Part shown: piece after piece, positions 10,238 through 23,997 of the stretch
How the letters are laid out: each line of letters starts with the position of its first letter
How positions within the stretch are numbered: position 1 is the first letter of the stretch
NCBI GenBank assembly: GCA_011317545.1
Contig: WUJK01000001.1
Span: forward strand, 868,001 to 932,000
Direction of reading: 5' to 3'
Source: Coniella vitis
Taxonomy: Eukaryota; Ascomycota; Sordariomycetes; Diaporthales; Schizoparmaceae
Length of the DNA stretch: 64,000 bases
Program-made: the position numbers and the translations under genes
The notes under the pieces: model-generated
What the model saw: only the letters and a program-made list of their open reading frames with translations
Told to the model about the DNA's origin: nothing
Databases searched by the model: none

Positions 10238-13200
10238 TAAGTTTCTTATTTTTACCCGTTATTAAATTACTCGCTAAGTTTCGTATTCTCTAATTAGATC
10301 TTAGTAGACGTTCTTTAGAGGTTCCTATATATTTTCTAAATTATTGTAATCTTTCTACTTAATAAGGTATTATTTTCCGTATCTGCGTTTACGTAAGTCG
10401 AGAATTTGTTTAACTTCGTATTATGCTTATTCTAGTTCGATAATATCTGTATCGTACGAGAGTTCTGCGTCTGCTAGTGCTAGTTCTAGAAGTAAAATAT
10501 AGAAGACTAGGTATAGATATATATATAGGATTTCGAGTTTATAGTTAACTAGGGAAATTTATTATATAATTTTATAAGGTCCGAGTTTTTTATAATCGAG
10601 TTTATCGCTAGGTTTAGTAGTTTTAATATTTTTACGGTTAAGGTAGATTTTATCTCCTTTCTATAGGATTAGTCCCTTAATCCTTTTCTAATTAGCGTAT
10701 TTTATTATTTATTCTTTAATATCCTAAAGTATATATCGAATATCTTTATATAATTATTTAATTCTTCTAGCGTATTAATCTGCTATTTCTGCGTTTCTAC
10801 CTAATAGTATTTCGTAGTATACCGTAGGGTTATATTTATAGAGTAGGAAGAATAGTAATTTTCCTATACTTATTATATCTACGCTATTATAGGCGAACTG
10901 CGCGGTTAGTAAAAGTTCGACCTAATTATCTTATTCGTAGTTAATATAGTATCGTAGATATTATTCTATAATCTGGTTAATACGTTCTATTTATCCGTTT
11001 ATCTAAGGATAAAATGCTATAGATATATATTATATTATTCCGAGGTATTTAGTAAGTAAGATCTAGAATTTTAATATAAATTTTCTATCTCTATCTAATA
11101 TAATTTTCTAAGGTATTTTATAGTTAGCGATAATAATACGGAGGAATATATATACGAGTTCTTCTGCGGTATTACTTTCTTTATATAGTAGGAAGTATAT
11201 ATACTTGCTTAGTCTATAAACTACTACTAAGATGCTATTATATTATACCTAAGTTAAAGGTTCTTATAAAAGGGGTAGCTTAGTAATAAAGTCTAGACTA
11301 ATAGATAATTAAATAGTTATAGGTATTAGTAGAGGTTATAATAGTCCGTAAGGTTTATACTATTCTATCTTATTCCGTTTATATATATTATAGTTATTAA
11401 CGATATCTGTAACTCGTTTCTTAAGGTTCGGTGGGTTCTAATAACGTTAGATCTTTTTATAAGTTGCTCTAATTCCTTAGTATCTATATGCTGGTACGTT
11501 ATAGATACTCCTAATATAGTTATTTTGTTCTAATATTATTATACTATCGAGGTTAGGTATTTCTCCTTCGATATATAGGGTTACGTTAAGTTCCTTAGTA
11601 ATAGATAGTATAGTAAGGTTACCTTCCGAATCTTCCCTGAAGATTACTATAATATCCTGGTTTTTGCTATTACTATCCTTATAGTCTAATTATCTACTAA
11701 GAGCATCTGCTCGTTCGTTTTCTTTGCCTTTACGGTAGATAATCTTAAAGTCGAATTCTAATAGAAATTTATATTATCTAACTTATCGTTTATTAAGCTG
11801 CTTTATTAAGGTAAATACCTAAAGGTTCTTATAATCCGTATATATAAGGATTTATTATTTTACGCCGATAAGGTAGTATTACTATTCCCTAAAGGCTTCT
11901 ATTATTACTATAAGTTCTTAATCGGGCGTTCTATAGTTAAGTTCTAGTCTATTTAGCTTCTTACTAAAGTTACTAACTATTTATAATCGTCCTTTATCGT
12001 CTCGTTATCCGAGTTATCCACCGAGTATATAATCTAATATATCTATTTCGACTTCGAAAACTTTATCTTAGTCTGCTTTAACTAGGATTAGTTCTAATAT
12101 AACTATATCCTTAATCGTATTAAAGGCTTTCTATACCTATTCGTTCTAATTAAAGGTAATATCCTTTTTCGTAAGTTCTATAAGTAATACTATAATGCTA
12201 TTATAGTTCTTAATAAATTATCGGTAGAAGTTAGTATAGCCTAAGAAGGCTCTAATATCTTTAACGTTCTAAGGTATAAGCTAGTCCCTAACTACCTATA
12301 CTTTATCTTTCTATATTCGTATATACCCTGGTATAATAGTATACTTAAGGTAGTTAACTTCTTAAGTATTCTAGTTATATTTAGTAGGTTTTACTAAAAT
12401 CTTATTATCTTAGAGGATTTATAGGATTATTATAATATACTTCTAATATTCCTCGAATATCTTTAAGTAAATAAGGATATCGTCTAGGTAAGCGATTATA
12501 AAATAATCGAGGTATTTACGTAAGATAAAGTTTATTATTTCCTAGAATAATATAGGGGTATTAGTAAGTCCGAATAGTATAATAAGATATTCGAAATATC
12601 CGTAGCGTATTCTAAACGCTATTTTCTATTCTTCTCCGGGTTTAATACGAATATATATATATCCTTCTTTAAGGTTAAGGGCTATAAACTATTAGGCTCC
12701 TCCGAATTTATCTCTAAGTTCTTTAAAGAGAGGTAAGGGGTACCGATTCTTAATTATAATATCGTTAAGTTGCCGATAATTAATATATAGTTATAGTTTG
12801 CCGTTTTTCTTTAGTATAAATAGGATTAGGTATCCTGCTAGTAAATATAAAGGTCTAATATAGCCTTTCTTAAGGTTTTCGGCGATATATTCTCTAAGTG
12901 CTTTAAGTTTATCCTTATCTAATCCGTAGATAGGAAAGAACTTTAGTTATTCTCTTTTTTTAAGTAGGATCTTATAGTTATATAGGCTATACTCTAGTAG
13001 GCTATTATCGAATTTTCCTTAAAATAGTTTTATAAACTTCCGATATTCTTCTAGTATACCGGAGAGGTTTCTAAATATATCTTTATCTTATATAGTTACT
13101 ATTATAAGGAGATATCGTTATATATACTTAGTTCCTTCTTAAACTTATTGCGATAATATATCCTACTATCTATAGAATCCTATTATATTATATCCTAATC

Positions 13201-16120
13201 TGCCGTATCCCTTCTTTTATTAGGTATTAACTATTACTAGATCCTTCTCTATAAGCTATCGAGGTTTATTATATCCTAGGGTAGTTATTATCTTAGCTCT
13301 TCTCGATTTAGAGGTATATATAAATTCGTTTAAGCCCCTATTATCTAGATATTACTTAGTAACTAAATTCGATCCTATACCTTTAATTATAACCGCTTCT
13401 TAGGTATCTGCTTTATCCTATAAAATATAGCTATTAGTTTAATCGATTCGAGGATTTTCCTTTCTTAATTATAGTATACTTAAGATTAGCTCGTATTATA
13501 CGGTATCCGTAATATCGAAGTTTATTAGTATCGTACGTCCGTAGATCGTAATTAGTAATTAATTAGATTCTATATCGATAATACCTTAGCTATAAGCGAT
13601 TTCTATACCTTCTACGGTATTAAGTTTATAGGGTTCTATCTTCTTTTTCTAAGGTATCCGTTCTCTATTAATAACGCTTAGGGATATAAAGTTTCCTTAT
13701 ACTCCGCTATCTAGGAGTGCTATATAGTATTTATTGTTAATTCGTACTGCGATTTTCAAATGTTCGTACGTTAAGCTATCTATCGCGTAGAGGGACTTTG
13801 CCGTAAGTCCTAATCGCTTATTATCCCTTATAGGCGATCCTTACCTTTTAGGTTTTACTATTCTTATTATACTCTAAGGGCTATTATCTATACTAAGTTC
13901 TTAGCTTATTATATTCCGTATTATATATATACTACGGCTTATTACTATAAGCGCGCTTAATTTTCTTCTTTCGTATAAGGAGTCTATACTCCGGGCTGAT
14001 TATCTTTAAGGTTATAATAGGTATACGCTTTATCCGCTAAGTATTCTATATAATCGGCGCGCTTATAGAAGCTATAGTATATAGGTTCTATATATATAGG
14101 CTTTATAAGCTTTTCCCTTTATTTCTATTTACGTATTCTATACTAATCGAGCGCTTTTTCTTACGCGTAAGGTGCGCATTAGGGTATCGTATATTAGTAC
14201 TATTTTACTTATTATATAGTATATTCGTAGGGGGTATTATATATAAGGCTAATACTAGTATAGTTTCCCCTTATTTTAAGTACTTTATAATAATCGCTAT
14301 TATCGTTATTATAGGCGATAATACTATACCCTATTTCGCGTATAGGGAACTACTCGTTAGTTACCTTATATTTAAAGTATTATCTATAATTATATATAAT
14401 GCAGGCAAATTATATAATCTAGTAGTACTTTTCGTAGAGGTAATTAATTCGCGCGTTTTCCTATATAAGGGGGGTTTCGTCTTAATAAGATATTGTTCGG
14501 AATAGTTCTCTAAATATAATACCGTAGATAAGGTAGTACGTATCTCCTTTATTAATATCTTCGTCTATAAAGCTTTCTAATTCTAAGCTTGTTTCTTCGC
14601 TAATAGTTTAAGCGCTAGTATCCTAACTAATATAGAGCGTTTCCTATTATTCTATAATTTCCGTAATATTACTTTACGAGATATCCGTTTTATTAGGTAG
14701 TTTATACCCTTCTATATCGCGCTAATAGGGGTATTCCCTAATAAGCTAAGCTTACTACTCTATTACTAGTCTTTCGAATAGACCGTTATCTATAGAGAGG
14801 GGTATTCTCTAGGTAATTATAATTTATTATTCCTTATAAGGTTTCTAAGGGAACTATCCTAAGCCTTACTTTGCCGAGAGGTACGTTATATAATTATCCT
14901 TATAGCAGAAGGTCTAGTTAAGGAGTCTATAATCGGAGTCGTCCGATATATATTCTGGAAGCTAGTTTTAGCTAGGAGTAGAGTCCGTAGTCTTACGTAT
15001 TATAATATTAGCTTATCGTCCTTCGGGGATTTTCTTAAATTCTCTGGGTTTCTTAGGTTATCGGTATTCTCGTACGAAGTAGCCTATCTTATTATAGTTA
15101 AAGTATTCCCTACTTATAGGTTTACGCTAAGCTACGTTAAGCTCTATAGGGCCTAAGTACGTAATACCGCTAACTATTATACCTTATTGCTAGAAGCTAC
15201 GGTTAGTTATCTATTAAATCCGCCGTCCTATATTAGCGTAGTTCCTTTATATAGTATAGCTTCCTCCTTTCTTACTTTTCTCTATATATCTTTCGTAGAG
15301 ATAGTTATCGATACGGATAGCGTTATTACTAAATATTATAAAGTCTTCGGGCTAATCCTACTTAGAGATTTCGTCCTTAACCTTATCCTTAAGTCCTCTA
15401 TAGTAGTATTCTATAAGGTTCTTATCTTCCTAAGGGAGGCGTACTAAGAGTTACTTAAAGCGAACCGTATAGGCTAAAGTAGACTTATTCTGCTTAAGTT
15501 TTATAAGTTGCTATACTATAGTCCGTTCTTCGTTAGGATCGCTAAATATTTCCTTAAGGATACGTTCGAATCCTACGAATAAATCGAATATATTCTTAGT
15601 AGTCGTCTTACGTTAATCGAGGTTGCTTAGGTGTTTAATATAGTTACGAAGTAAGGGTTCGTACTAGATAAGTACGTCCTTTTCGAATTATATACCGGCT
15701 AGGATAACTTTATCGGGTTCGGTAGTAAATTATACTATATTATATAGGAAGTACGCCTTATAATAGGTAAGGAACCCTTAAAGCGTCTTCTAGTTACCGT
15801 TATATATAGTAGGTTTATCTATATTATAGCTATTACCGGTGTTTTAAATAATAGGCGTTAGGGGTATAGCGGCTATAGCTTAGTATTATTCGAGCTACTA
15901 GGCCTGCCTACGGATAGTACGATTCTACTGCTCCTAATTCTACTAGAGTATAGTAAGTTATTAGGTAAGTTCGATTAATTAGTATATTATATCTTCCTAA
16001 GTTATAACCTAGCGATATCCTTCTCCTAAGGTAGATAGGGTAGGAGTTTAAGGAGCTATTACTATACTTAATATTACCTAAGAGGTATATATAGACCGTC
16101 CTAAATAAGAGTTATAAAAA
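10238..16120 (-). pseudogene. gag-pol of A2-1 (RIP-degraded)
   Basis: Read on the minus strand from about 16110 downward. The gag (distinct from A1) lies between about 16100 and 15130 and ends in a zinc knuckle at 15120-15061 (EYFNYNKIGYF...REYR). The protease D-S-G is at 13711-13703. RT YLDD is at 12490-12473. The integrase lies around 11700-10900, and a chromodomain (KQILDLRKRRYGK, NNLENI) at about 10420-10311. Many in-frame stops are present, with somewhat fewer RIP changes than in A1-1. Confidence 0.86.
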
Positions 16121-16605
16121 TATAATAATCCTTATCTAAATCCCGGATTCTGGAAGTACTTATAAATTATATATTAGTAGGTAGGGAAGTATTACCTTTA
16201 AGTCTTCGTACGTTGGTAAGTAATATCAAGTATTATAAGTAATTAAGAGGGATTACCCTATTATATAAAATAATACTTAGATTTATAACTAAAGACTATA
16301 AGGAAAACTATCTAATAGCTAGGAAATCCGTCGTCCTTATATCCTTCCGTTATTCTATATTAAATACCCTATTTAACCCTAGATTATCTGGATTATCTTA
16401 CGATCTTAAGGATCCGGCTCTGCTGGATTATCTAATAATCTTAATAATCTATTCCTAATTGGTTCGTATAACCCTAACCCTGATTATATTATTCTGTGTA
16501 ACTTGGTTATATAAGAGATCCCTATCGGTCCGTTAAGGTTCCGATTTGCTGGCATATAGTTGCGCTGGCCTGTTCCTGTGACCTGCATGACCGTGGGTTA
16601 TAACA
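16121..16605 (-). repeat. 5' LTR of A2-1
   Basis: 485 bp. The outer edge (about 16540-16600) still contains many CA/TG dinucleotides (cctgttcctgtgacctgca), whereas the inner edge at 16121 is fully depleted. Confidence 0.9.
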
Positions 16606-19600
16606 ATTATATAATACTTTTTAGATAAATTATATTATATCTCTATTAGGATAGTAAACCCCTTATAATAGCCTATTATAATAGATTTAAAGAATCTATT
16701 AAAGACGAATTATATAAGATACCCTAATTAGAGATATTCGTAGAATTCGTAGTAATAATAATAGCTATTAATAACCGTAATTAGGAAAGGAACTAGGAAC
16801 GGTAAGGAAGGTAAAGACCTATTACTAACTTTATACCTAAGGCTAATACCGGAAAATAATACTAATAACTACCTTAATACTTTATACCCCGATAAAATAA
16901 CTACCGCGGAATAATAATTAATTGTATAATATACTTAAGCCCTATAAAGCTCGATATAGCTAAAAGGAAACCTATAAATAAAGAATACTTTAATTATAAT
17001 AGGATAGGCTATTTTATATAAGAATACCGATAATCTAAAAAACCTAGAGAATTTAAGAAAATCCCTAAAGGATAATAAGCTAATATTATAATATACGAGA
17101 TTATAAACTCTATTCCTAGCTAAAACTAGCTTCTAAAATAAGTATTAGATAACTCCGATTATAAACTCTTTAACTAAACCTTCTATTATAAGGATAATTA
17201 TATAATATACCTCTCGGTAAAGTAAGGCTTAGGATAATTCCCTTAGAAACCTTATAAGGAATAGCAAATTATAGTTACCTAAAGGATACCCCTCCCTACG
17301 GATAACGGTTTATTCGAAAGACTAGTAATAGAATAATAAGCTTAGCCTATTAAGGAATACCCATATTAGCGTAATATAAAAGGGCATAAGCTACCTAACG
17401 AAACGGAAATTATATAAAGTAATATTACGGAAATTATAGAATAATAGGAAATATTTAGTATTAATTAGGATATTAACGCCTAAACTATTAATAAGGAAAC
17501 GAGCTTAGAATTAGAAAGCTTTATAAACGAAGATATTAATAAAGGAGATATATATTACCTTATCTACGGTATTATACTTAGAGAACTATTTAGAATAATA
17601 ACCTATTAAAATAAAACCCCCCTTATATAGGAAGACGTACGAATTAATTATCTTTATAAAGAATACTACTAGATTATATAGTTTACCTATATTATATATA
17701 ATTATAGATAATATTTTAAATATAAAGTAATTAACGAATAGTTCCTTATACGTAAGATAGGGTATAGTATTATTACCTATAACGACGATAATAGCGATTA
17801 TTATAAAGTATTTAGAATAAGGGGAAACTATACTAGTATTAGCTTTATATATAATACCCCCTATAAATATACTATAGGATAAGTAAGATAGTACTAATAT
17901 ATAATACCCTAATATATACTTTATATATAAGAAAAAGCATTCGATTAATACCGAATACGCGAATAAAAGTAAAGAGAAAAGCTTGCAAAACCCGTATATA
18001 TAGAACCTATATACTATAGCTTTTATAAATATATAGATTATATAGAATACTTAGCGGATAAAGCGTATACCTATTATAACCTTAAGGATAATTAGCCCGG
18101 AGTATAAACTCCCTATACGGAAGAAGAAACCTAAGCGCGCTTATAGCGATAAGCTATAATATATATATAATACGGAATATAATAAGCTAAGAACCTAGTA
18201 TAAATAATAGCCCTTAGAATATAATAAGAATAGTAGAACCTAAAAGGTAAAGATTACTTATAAAGAATAATAAGCGATTAGGACTTATAATAAAGTTCCT
18301 TTATATAATAAATAGCTTAATATACGAATATTTAAAAATTATAGTATAAATTAATAATAAATACTATATAATACTCCTAGATAGCGGAGTATAAGGAAAC
18401 TTTATATTCCTAAATATTATTAATAAAGAATAGATACCTTATAAGAAGGAGATAAAACCCTATAAATTTAGTATTATAGAAGGTATAGAAATCGCTTATA
18501 GCTAAGGTATTATCGATATAGAATCTAATTAATTACTAATTATAATCTACGGACGTATAATACTAATAAACTTCGATATTACGAATACCGTATAATATAA
18601 GCTAATTTTAGGTATATTATAGTTAAGAAAGGAAAATCCTCGAATCGATTAAACTAATAGCTATATTTTATAGGATAAAGCGGATACCTAAGAAGCGGTT
18701 ATAATTAAAAGCGTAGGATCGAGTTTAGTTATTAATTAATATTTAAATAATAAGGGCTTAAACGAATTTATATATACTTCTAAATCGAGAAAAACTATAG
18801 TAACGGTTAATTAAAGAAATAATTACCCTCGATAGCTTATAAAGAAGGATCTAATAATAGTTAATACCTAATAAAAGAAGGGATACGGTAGATTAGGATA
18901 TAATATAATAGGATTCTATAGATAATAGGATATATTATTATAATAAGTTTAAGAAGGAATAAAGTATATATAATAATATCTCCTTATAATAGCGATTATA
19001 TAAGACGAAGATATATTTAGAAACCTCTCCAGTATATTAGAAGAATATCGGAAGTTTATAAAACTCTTTTAAGGAAAATTCGATAATAGCCTATTAGAGT
19101 ATAGCTTATACGATTATAAGATCCTATTTAAAGAAGGAGAATAATTAAAGTTCTTTCCTATCTACGGATTAGATAAGGATAAACTTAAAGTACTTAGAAA
19201 ATATATCGACGAAAACCTTAAGAAAGGCTATATTAGACCCTTATATTTACTAGTAAGATACTTAATCCTATTTATACTAAAGAAATACGGTAAACTACGA
19301 TTATACGTTAACTATCGGTAACTTAACGATATTATAATTAAGAATTAATACCCCTTACCTCTCTTTAAAGAATTTAGAAATAGATTTAAAGGAGCCTAAT
19401 AGTTTATAGCCCTCGACCTTAAGGAAGGATATATATATATTCGTATTAAACCCGGAGAAGAATAGAAAATAGCGTTTAAAATACGCTACGGATATTTCGA
19501 ATATCTTATTATACTATTCGGACTTATTAACGCCCCCGTATTATTCTAGGAAATAATAAACTTTATCTTATATAAATACTTCGACTATTTTATAATCGCT

Positions 19601-21843
19601 TACCTAGACGATATCCTTAATTATTTAAAGATATTCGAAGAATACTAAAAGTATATTATAATAATCCTATAAATCCTCTAAGATAATAAGATTTTAATAA
19701 AACCTATTAAATATAACTAGAATACTTAAGAAGTTAACTACCTCGGATATATTATTATACTAGGGTATATATAAATATAGAAAGATAAAGTATAAATAGT
19801 TAGGGATTAGCCTATATCCTAGAATATTAAGGATATTAGAGCTTTCTTAGGCTATACTAACTTTTACTAATAATTTATTAAAAACTATAGTAGTATTATA
19901 ATACTATTTATAGAACTTACGAAAAAGGATATTATTTTTAATTAGAACGAATAGGTATAAAAGGCCTTTAATATAATTAAGGATATAGTTATATTAGAAC
20001 TAATCCTAATCGAAATAAACTAAGATAAAATTTTCGAGATCGAGATAAACGTATTAGATTATATATTCGGTAGATATCTTAGATAATAAAACGATAAAAG
20101 ATAATTACGGATAGTTAATAATTTTAGTAAGAAGCTTAACGGATTAAAACTTAACTACGGAATACCCGATTAAGAACTTATAATAATAATAGAAGCCTTT
20201 AGGGAATAGTAATACTACCTTATCGGCGTAAAATAATAAATCCTTATATATATAGATTATAAGAATCTTTAGATATTTACCTCGATAAAGTAACTTAATA
20301 AACGATAAGTTAGATAGTATAAGTTCTTATTAGAATTCGACTTTAAGATTATCTACTATAAAGGTAAAGAAAACGAACGAATAAACGCTCTTAATAAACG
20401 GTTAGATTATAAGGATAATAATAATAAAGATTAGAATATTATAATAATCTTTAGGGAAGATTCGGAAGGTAACCTTATTATATTATCTATTACTAAGGAA
20501 CTTAACGTAATACTATATATCGAAAGAGAAATACCTAACCTCGATAGTATAATAATATCGGAATAAAACGATTATATTAGAAGTATTTATAATATATTAG
20601 TATATAGATATTAAGGAATTAGAGTAACTTATAAAAGGATCTAATATTATTAGAATCTACTAAACTTTAAGAAATAAGTTATAAATATCGTTAATAACTA
20701 CGATATATATAAACGGAATAAAATAGAACGGTATAAACCTTACGGATTATTATAACCTCTATTAATACCTACGATTATTTAATTATCTATTAATCTAGAC
20801 TTTATTACTAAGCTACCCCTTTTATAAGAACCCTTAACTTAGGTATAATATAATAGTATCTTAATAATAGTTTATAGACTAAGTAAGTATATATACTTCC
20901 TATTATATAAAGAAAGTAGTATTATAGAAGAATTCGTATATATATTCCTCCGTATTATTATTGCTAACTATAGAATACCTTAGGAAATTATATTAAATAG
21001 AGATAGAAAATTTATATTAAAATTCTAGATCTTACTTACTAAATACCTTAGAATAATATAATATATATCTATAGTATTTTATCCTTAGATAAACGGATAA
21101 ATAGAATATACTAACTAGATTATAGAATAATATCTATAATACTATATTAACTACGAATAGGATAATTAGGTCGAATTCTTACCTATAGTATAATTCGCTT
21201 ATAATAGTATAGATACGATAAGTATAGGAAAATTACTATTCTTCCTACTCTACGGATATAACCCTACGGTATACTACGAAATACTATTAGGTAGAAACGT
21301 AGAAATAGCAGAATAATACGCTAGAAGAATTAAATAATTATATAAAGATACTCGATATATACTTTAGGATATTAAAGAATAAATAACGAAATATGCTAAT
21401 TAGAAAAGGATTAAGGGATTAATCCTATAGAAGGGAGATAAAGTCTACCTTAACCGTAAAAATATTAAAACTATTAAACCTAGCGATAAACTCGATTATA
21501 AAAAACTCGGACCTTATAAAATTATACGATAGATTTTACTAATTAACTATAAATTAGAAATCCTATATATACGCCTATACTTAGTCTTCTATATTTTACT
21601 CCTAAAGCTAGTATTAGTAGACGTAGAACTCTTATATAATATAGATATTATCGAACTAGAATAAGTATAATACGAAGTTAAATAAATTCTTAACTTATAT
21701 AAACGTAGACGCGGAAAATAATACCTTATTAAGTAGAAAGATTATAATAATTCGGAAAATACTTAGGAATTATTAAAGAATATATACCTAGACCTTATTA
21801 AAGAATATAAAAATAAAAAGTTATTATAGCTTTAGATAGAGAA

Positions 21844-21914
21844 GGTATTATAAGGAATTAAACCCCGGACCTTTTAGTAAGAAACTAGGAATTCTAACTA
21901 CTAAGCTATAAGAC
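21844..21914 (-). repeat. tRNA-like sequence inside A1-1 (possible SINE head)
   Basis: On the minus strand there is an A-box-like TAGCTTAGTAGTTAG, an anticodon-like arm CCTAG-TTTCTTA-CTA and a B-box-like GGTTTAATTCC (a RIP-type variant of GGTTCRANTCC). The overall size is about 71 nt, as for a tRNA; the anticodon loop would read TCT (Arg). It lies between the chromodomain and the antisense ORF of A1-1 and is not present at the same place in A2-1 or the A-3/A-4 copy. A tRNA-derived SINE or a captured tRNA are both possible. It is too damaged to be a working tRNA. Confidence 0.45.
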
Positions 21915-21973
21915 TATTTATATCTTTAACTATAATAGCTATCTATAGAAATAACTAAACCCCTTATTAAGGA

Positions 21974-22459
21974 TTAAGAACCTCTAATATATAGAGAACT
22001 AAGGTTTAGAGACCTATTAAAATCTATAGTCGATTAATCTATAGTATCGAATTCCTATATTAGCGAATTAGGAAACGCCTTAAGTAAAGGACCTACTAAT
22101 ACCGAAACCGCCGCCTCCTTTTTAGCCTCCTCTTGCTCTATACGCTCTAACTCCTCTATAGAATTAAGGCTATAACGAATAGCCCGTATTATCTTCTTAA
22201 ACTAAATACGCTTCTACTTATATAACCTTTTAACCTCTATAATAGTATCGTATAATCTACTCTTAGCAAACTCTAGCTAATCCTTAAACTATTAATATTA
22301 AACCCCGATATAATAAATCTCTATAGTAGATAACCCTTATATATTATACCGCGAGTAACCTATACGGATATACTCGGTATACCGAGACGAGTCTTCTATC
22401 GAAACTTAGTATAAAGCAATTCTATAACCTTCGTAATAAGAGCAAAAAGGTATAGTTAT
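21974..22459 (-). pseudogene. Antisense ORF of A1-1: zinc-cluster/coiled-coil-like protein
   Basis: Minus-strand frame of about 161 codons from ATA (former ATG) at 22459 to TAA at 21976-21974. The N-terminus shows the same pattern as the A2 copies (FCSYYEGY, then SRYTEYIRIGYSRYNI, with Tyr where Cys is expected after RIP). A Lys/Glu-rich helical part (ELERIEQEEAKKEAA) and a tail with PLLKAFPNS and STIDFNRSLN follow. It is clearly homologous to the A2 antisense frames but diverged. The interruptions are TAG/TAA only. Confidence 0.65.
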
Positions 22460-22656
22460 AGTATTTTAAAGAATAATAGATAAGAGAGAATCCTTTTAGC
22501 AAGCTTTCTTTAAACGAGATTTTTAAAAACAACTTTTATTAATTCTAGACGATATAATATATTAGGAAAGTATAATCCGAAGTAATAATATTAGGCAGGA
22601 TTACTTACAGAAATAACTATAATCTTTAGGGATAAAGACCGATAGAAGGGAGATAA

Positions 22657-23125
22657 TATTATAACCTATAGTTATATAGGTTATAGGAATAAGCTAATAT
22701 AATATAGTACTAAACGCCGGGTCGGATTTATAATATAACCGATAGGATCTCTTATATAATTAGGAAAGGAATTACGGATAATATAATAAGGAACGGATTA
22801 ATTAGAAAGGATAGCTCCGGATAAAAGCTATCTAGAACTATCCGGATAGCAAAGGATATATATTATCTAATACTATCTAATACTAATAGGAAATAATAGA
22901 AGGATATAAGGACGATAGATTTCCTAGCTATTAGATAGTTTTCTTTATAGTCTTTAGTTATAAATCTAAGTATTACCTCGGGTAATAGGGTAATCCCTCT
23001 TAATCTCTTATAATACTTAATATTATATAGAAACGTACGAAGACTTAAAGGTATATTTCCCCCTCCTACTAATATATAACTTATAGGTACTTCCAGAATC
23101 AGGGATTTAGGCAAGGATTATTATA
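22657..23125 (+). repeat. 3' LTR of A1-1
   Basis: 469 bp. The outer (right) edge keeps CpA sites (ccagaatcaggg), the inner edge none. Ends in ggattattata followed by the TSD tagtc. Confidence 0.9.
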
Positions 23126-23997
23126 TAGTCCTTAAGATTCCTAGCCTTTTTCGGAGTTAAATAAATAGCTAATTAAGCTAAAGCTATTCCCAGAGTATAA
23201 TTAACTAGTATTAATAGTCCTAAGCTGAATTCTAGCCGATTCTCTATATATTATAGAGTATTCTAGAGAAGAAGAGGGCTTAAGAGCGGTTTTAATAGAG
23301 TAATTAGCTAAAGACTAATAGCTTTCTATCTAGACTTAATATTCTAATTCGAAAACCCTTTAGTACGAGCTAGGCGATAGTTCTCGAGCTATTAAATTAT
23401 TCTATTAGCTTAAAAGAATAATTCCCTTCCGATAAGCCTTTTTAAGAGAAGAAAAGATACTAAGATTAAGCGGCTAAAGAACGTATAAAGTATAAAGAGG
23501 TAAATATATTACTAGGATATTATTTTGAAAGTACTCCTATATAAACTCTGAAGTTATATAGCTACTATAGCTATCTAGTATTAATAACCGAGTATCTAAA
23601 GGGTTATTTAGCTAGCTAGCTAGGATAAAGACTTTTTATAGCTATTCGAGAGCTATCGAGTTATTAGTCTATCTATTTGGTATTACTATAAATTGCTAGC
23701 TTTAAAAAGGCGTAAGTTAAAGAGGAAACTATTACTATTAGACTATTGTGCCCTTAAAGATAACCAGAGGTAGTAGGTAAGTGCCGGCAGCTAAGATATA
23801 CTCTAAAAAAGAGGTCTAAACTCGAGATCTAGGCTCTTTTTTCTATATCGAACGAGAAAGAGAGCCCCTAAGGACTAAACCGTTCTCTCCTTAGCCTTTA
23901 ATTATACCGGCTTTATCTATATTCTATCTATTAGCCGGCTTAATAGATTAAATCTCGGGGAGAGCTAGAAGTTAGAACTAAGGCCGGATTACCTCTA
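23126..23997 (-). pseudogene. Fot1-like transposase, central DDE part (RIP-degraded)
   Basis: The middle piece of the split Fot1-like element, between A1-1 and B-1. On the minus strand around 23790-23710 it reads AGTYLPPLVIFKGTIV, the characteristic segment of pogo/Fot1-type DDE transposases (PP.VIFKGK). The frame is broken by many TAG/TAA codons. Confidence 0.8.

Larger units (their letters stand above)
9049..16605 (-). mobile_element. Ty3/gypsy chromovirus A2-1, full length, inverted, nested in A1-1
   Basis: Its 485-bp LTRs are 9049-9533 and 16121-16605. The target duplication attat lies at 9044-9048 and 16606-16610. Sequences of other A1 copies (for example near 43620-43690) show the uninterrupted gag target. 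The interior is on the minus strand and has the same pol as A1 but a different gag N-terminal half. It keeps more CpA/TpG than its host A1-1, as expected of a later insertion. Confidence 0.93.
8480..22080 (+). pseudogene. gag-pol of A1-1 (RIP-degraded, split by A2-1 between 9049 and 16610)
   Basis: The gag frame runs from about 8560, is cut by A2-1 at 9048 and resumes at 16611. The gag zinc knuckle is at about 16978-17034, with the expected Cys positions read as Tyr (YFNYN...IGYF...EYR), as RIP of TGT/TGC predicts. The protease D-S-G is at 18380-18388 (LLDSG). The RT catalytic motif YLDD is at 19601-19612. RNase H lies at about 20100-20420, an integrase zinc-binding region at about 20560-20715 and the integrase core (DFITKLP) near 20790. 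A chromodomain (ILNLYKRRRGK, YNNSENT) is at about 21676-21790. Dozens of TAG/TAA codons interrupt all frames. The family is known to encode the replication enzymes of LTR retrotransposons; this copy cannot. Confidence 0.88.
8011..23125 (+). mobile_element. Ty3/gypsy chromovirus A1-1, full length, interrupted by A2-1
   Basis: Two 469-bp LTRs (8011-8479 and 22657-23125) flank a gag-pol interior in plus orientation, and the element is bounded by the 5-bp duplication tagtc (8006-8010 and 23126-23130). Subtracting A2-1 with one copy of its target site leaves about 7.55 kb. Almost every CpA and TpG has been lost, so ATG is nearly absent and no long ORF survives. Landmarks from 5' to 3' are gag, zinc knuckle, protease, RT, RNase H, integrase, chromodomain, then an antisense frame and a purine tract (gaagggagataa) just before the 3' LTR. 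Confidence 0.92.

Noticed and set aside
15187..15447. 86-codon plus-strand frame (and the similar one at 63042-63293)
   Set aside because: Both start at non-ATG codons and are antisense to the A2 gag region; unlike the antisense ORFs near the 3' LTR they have no counterpart with conserved features, only shared underlying DNA.
22863..23114. 83-codon minus-strand frame
   Set aside because: It lies wholly inside the 3' LTR of A1-1 and reflects the LTR sequence.
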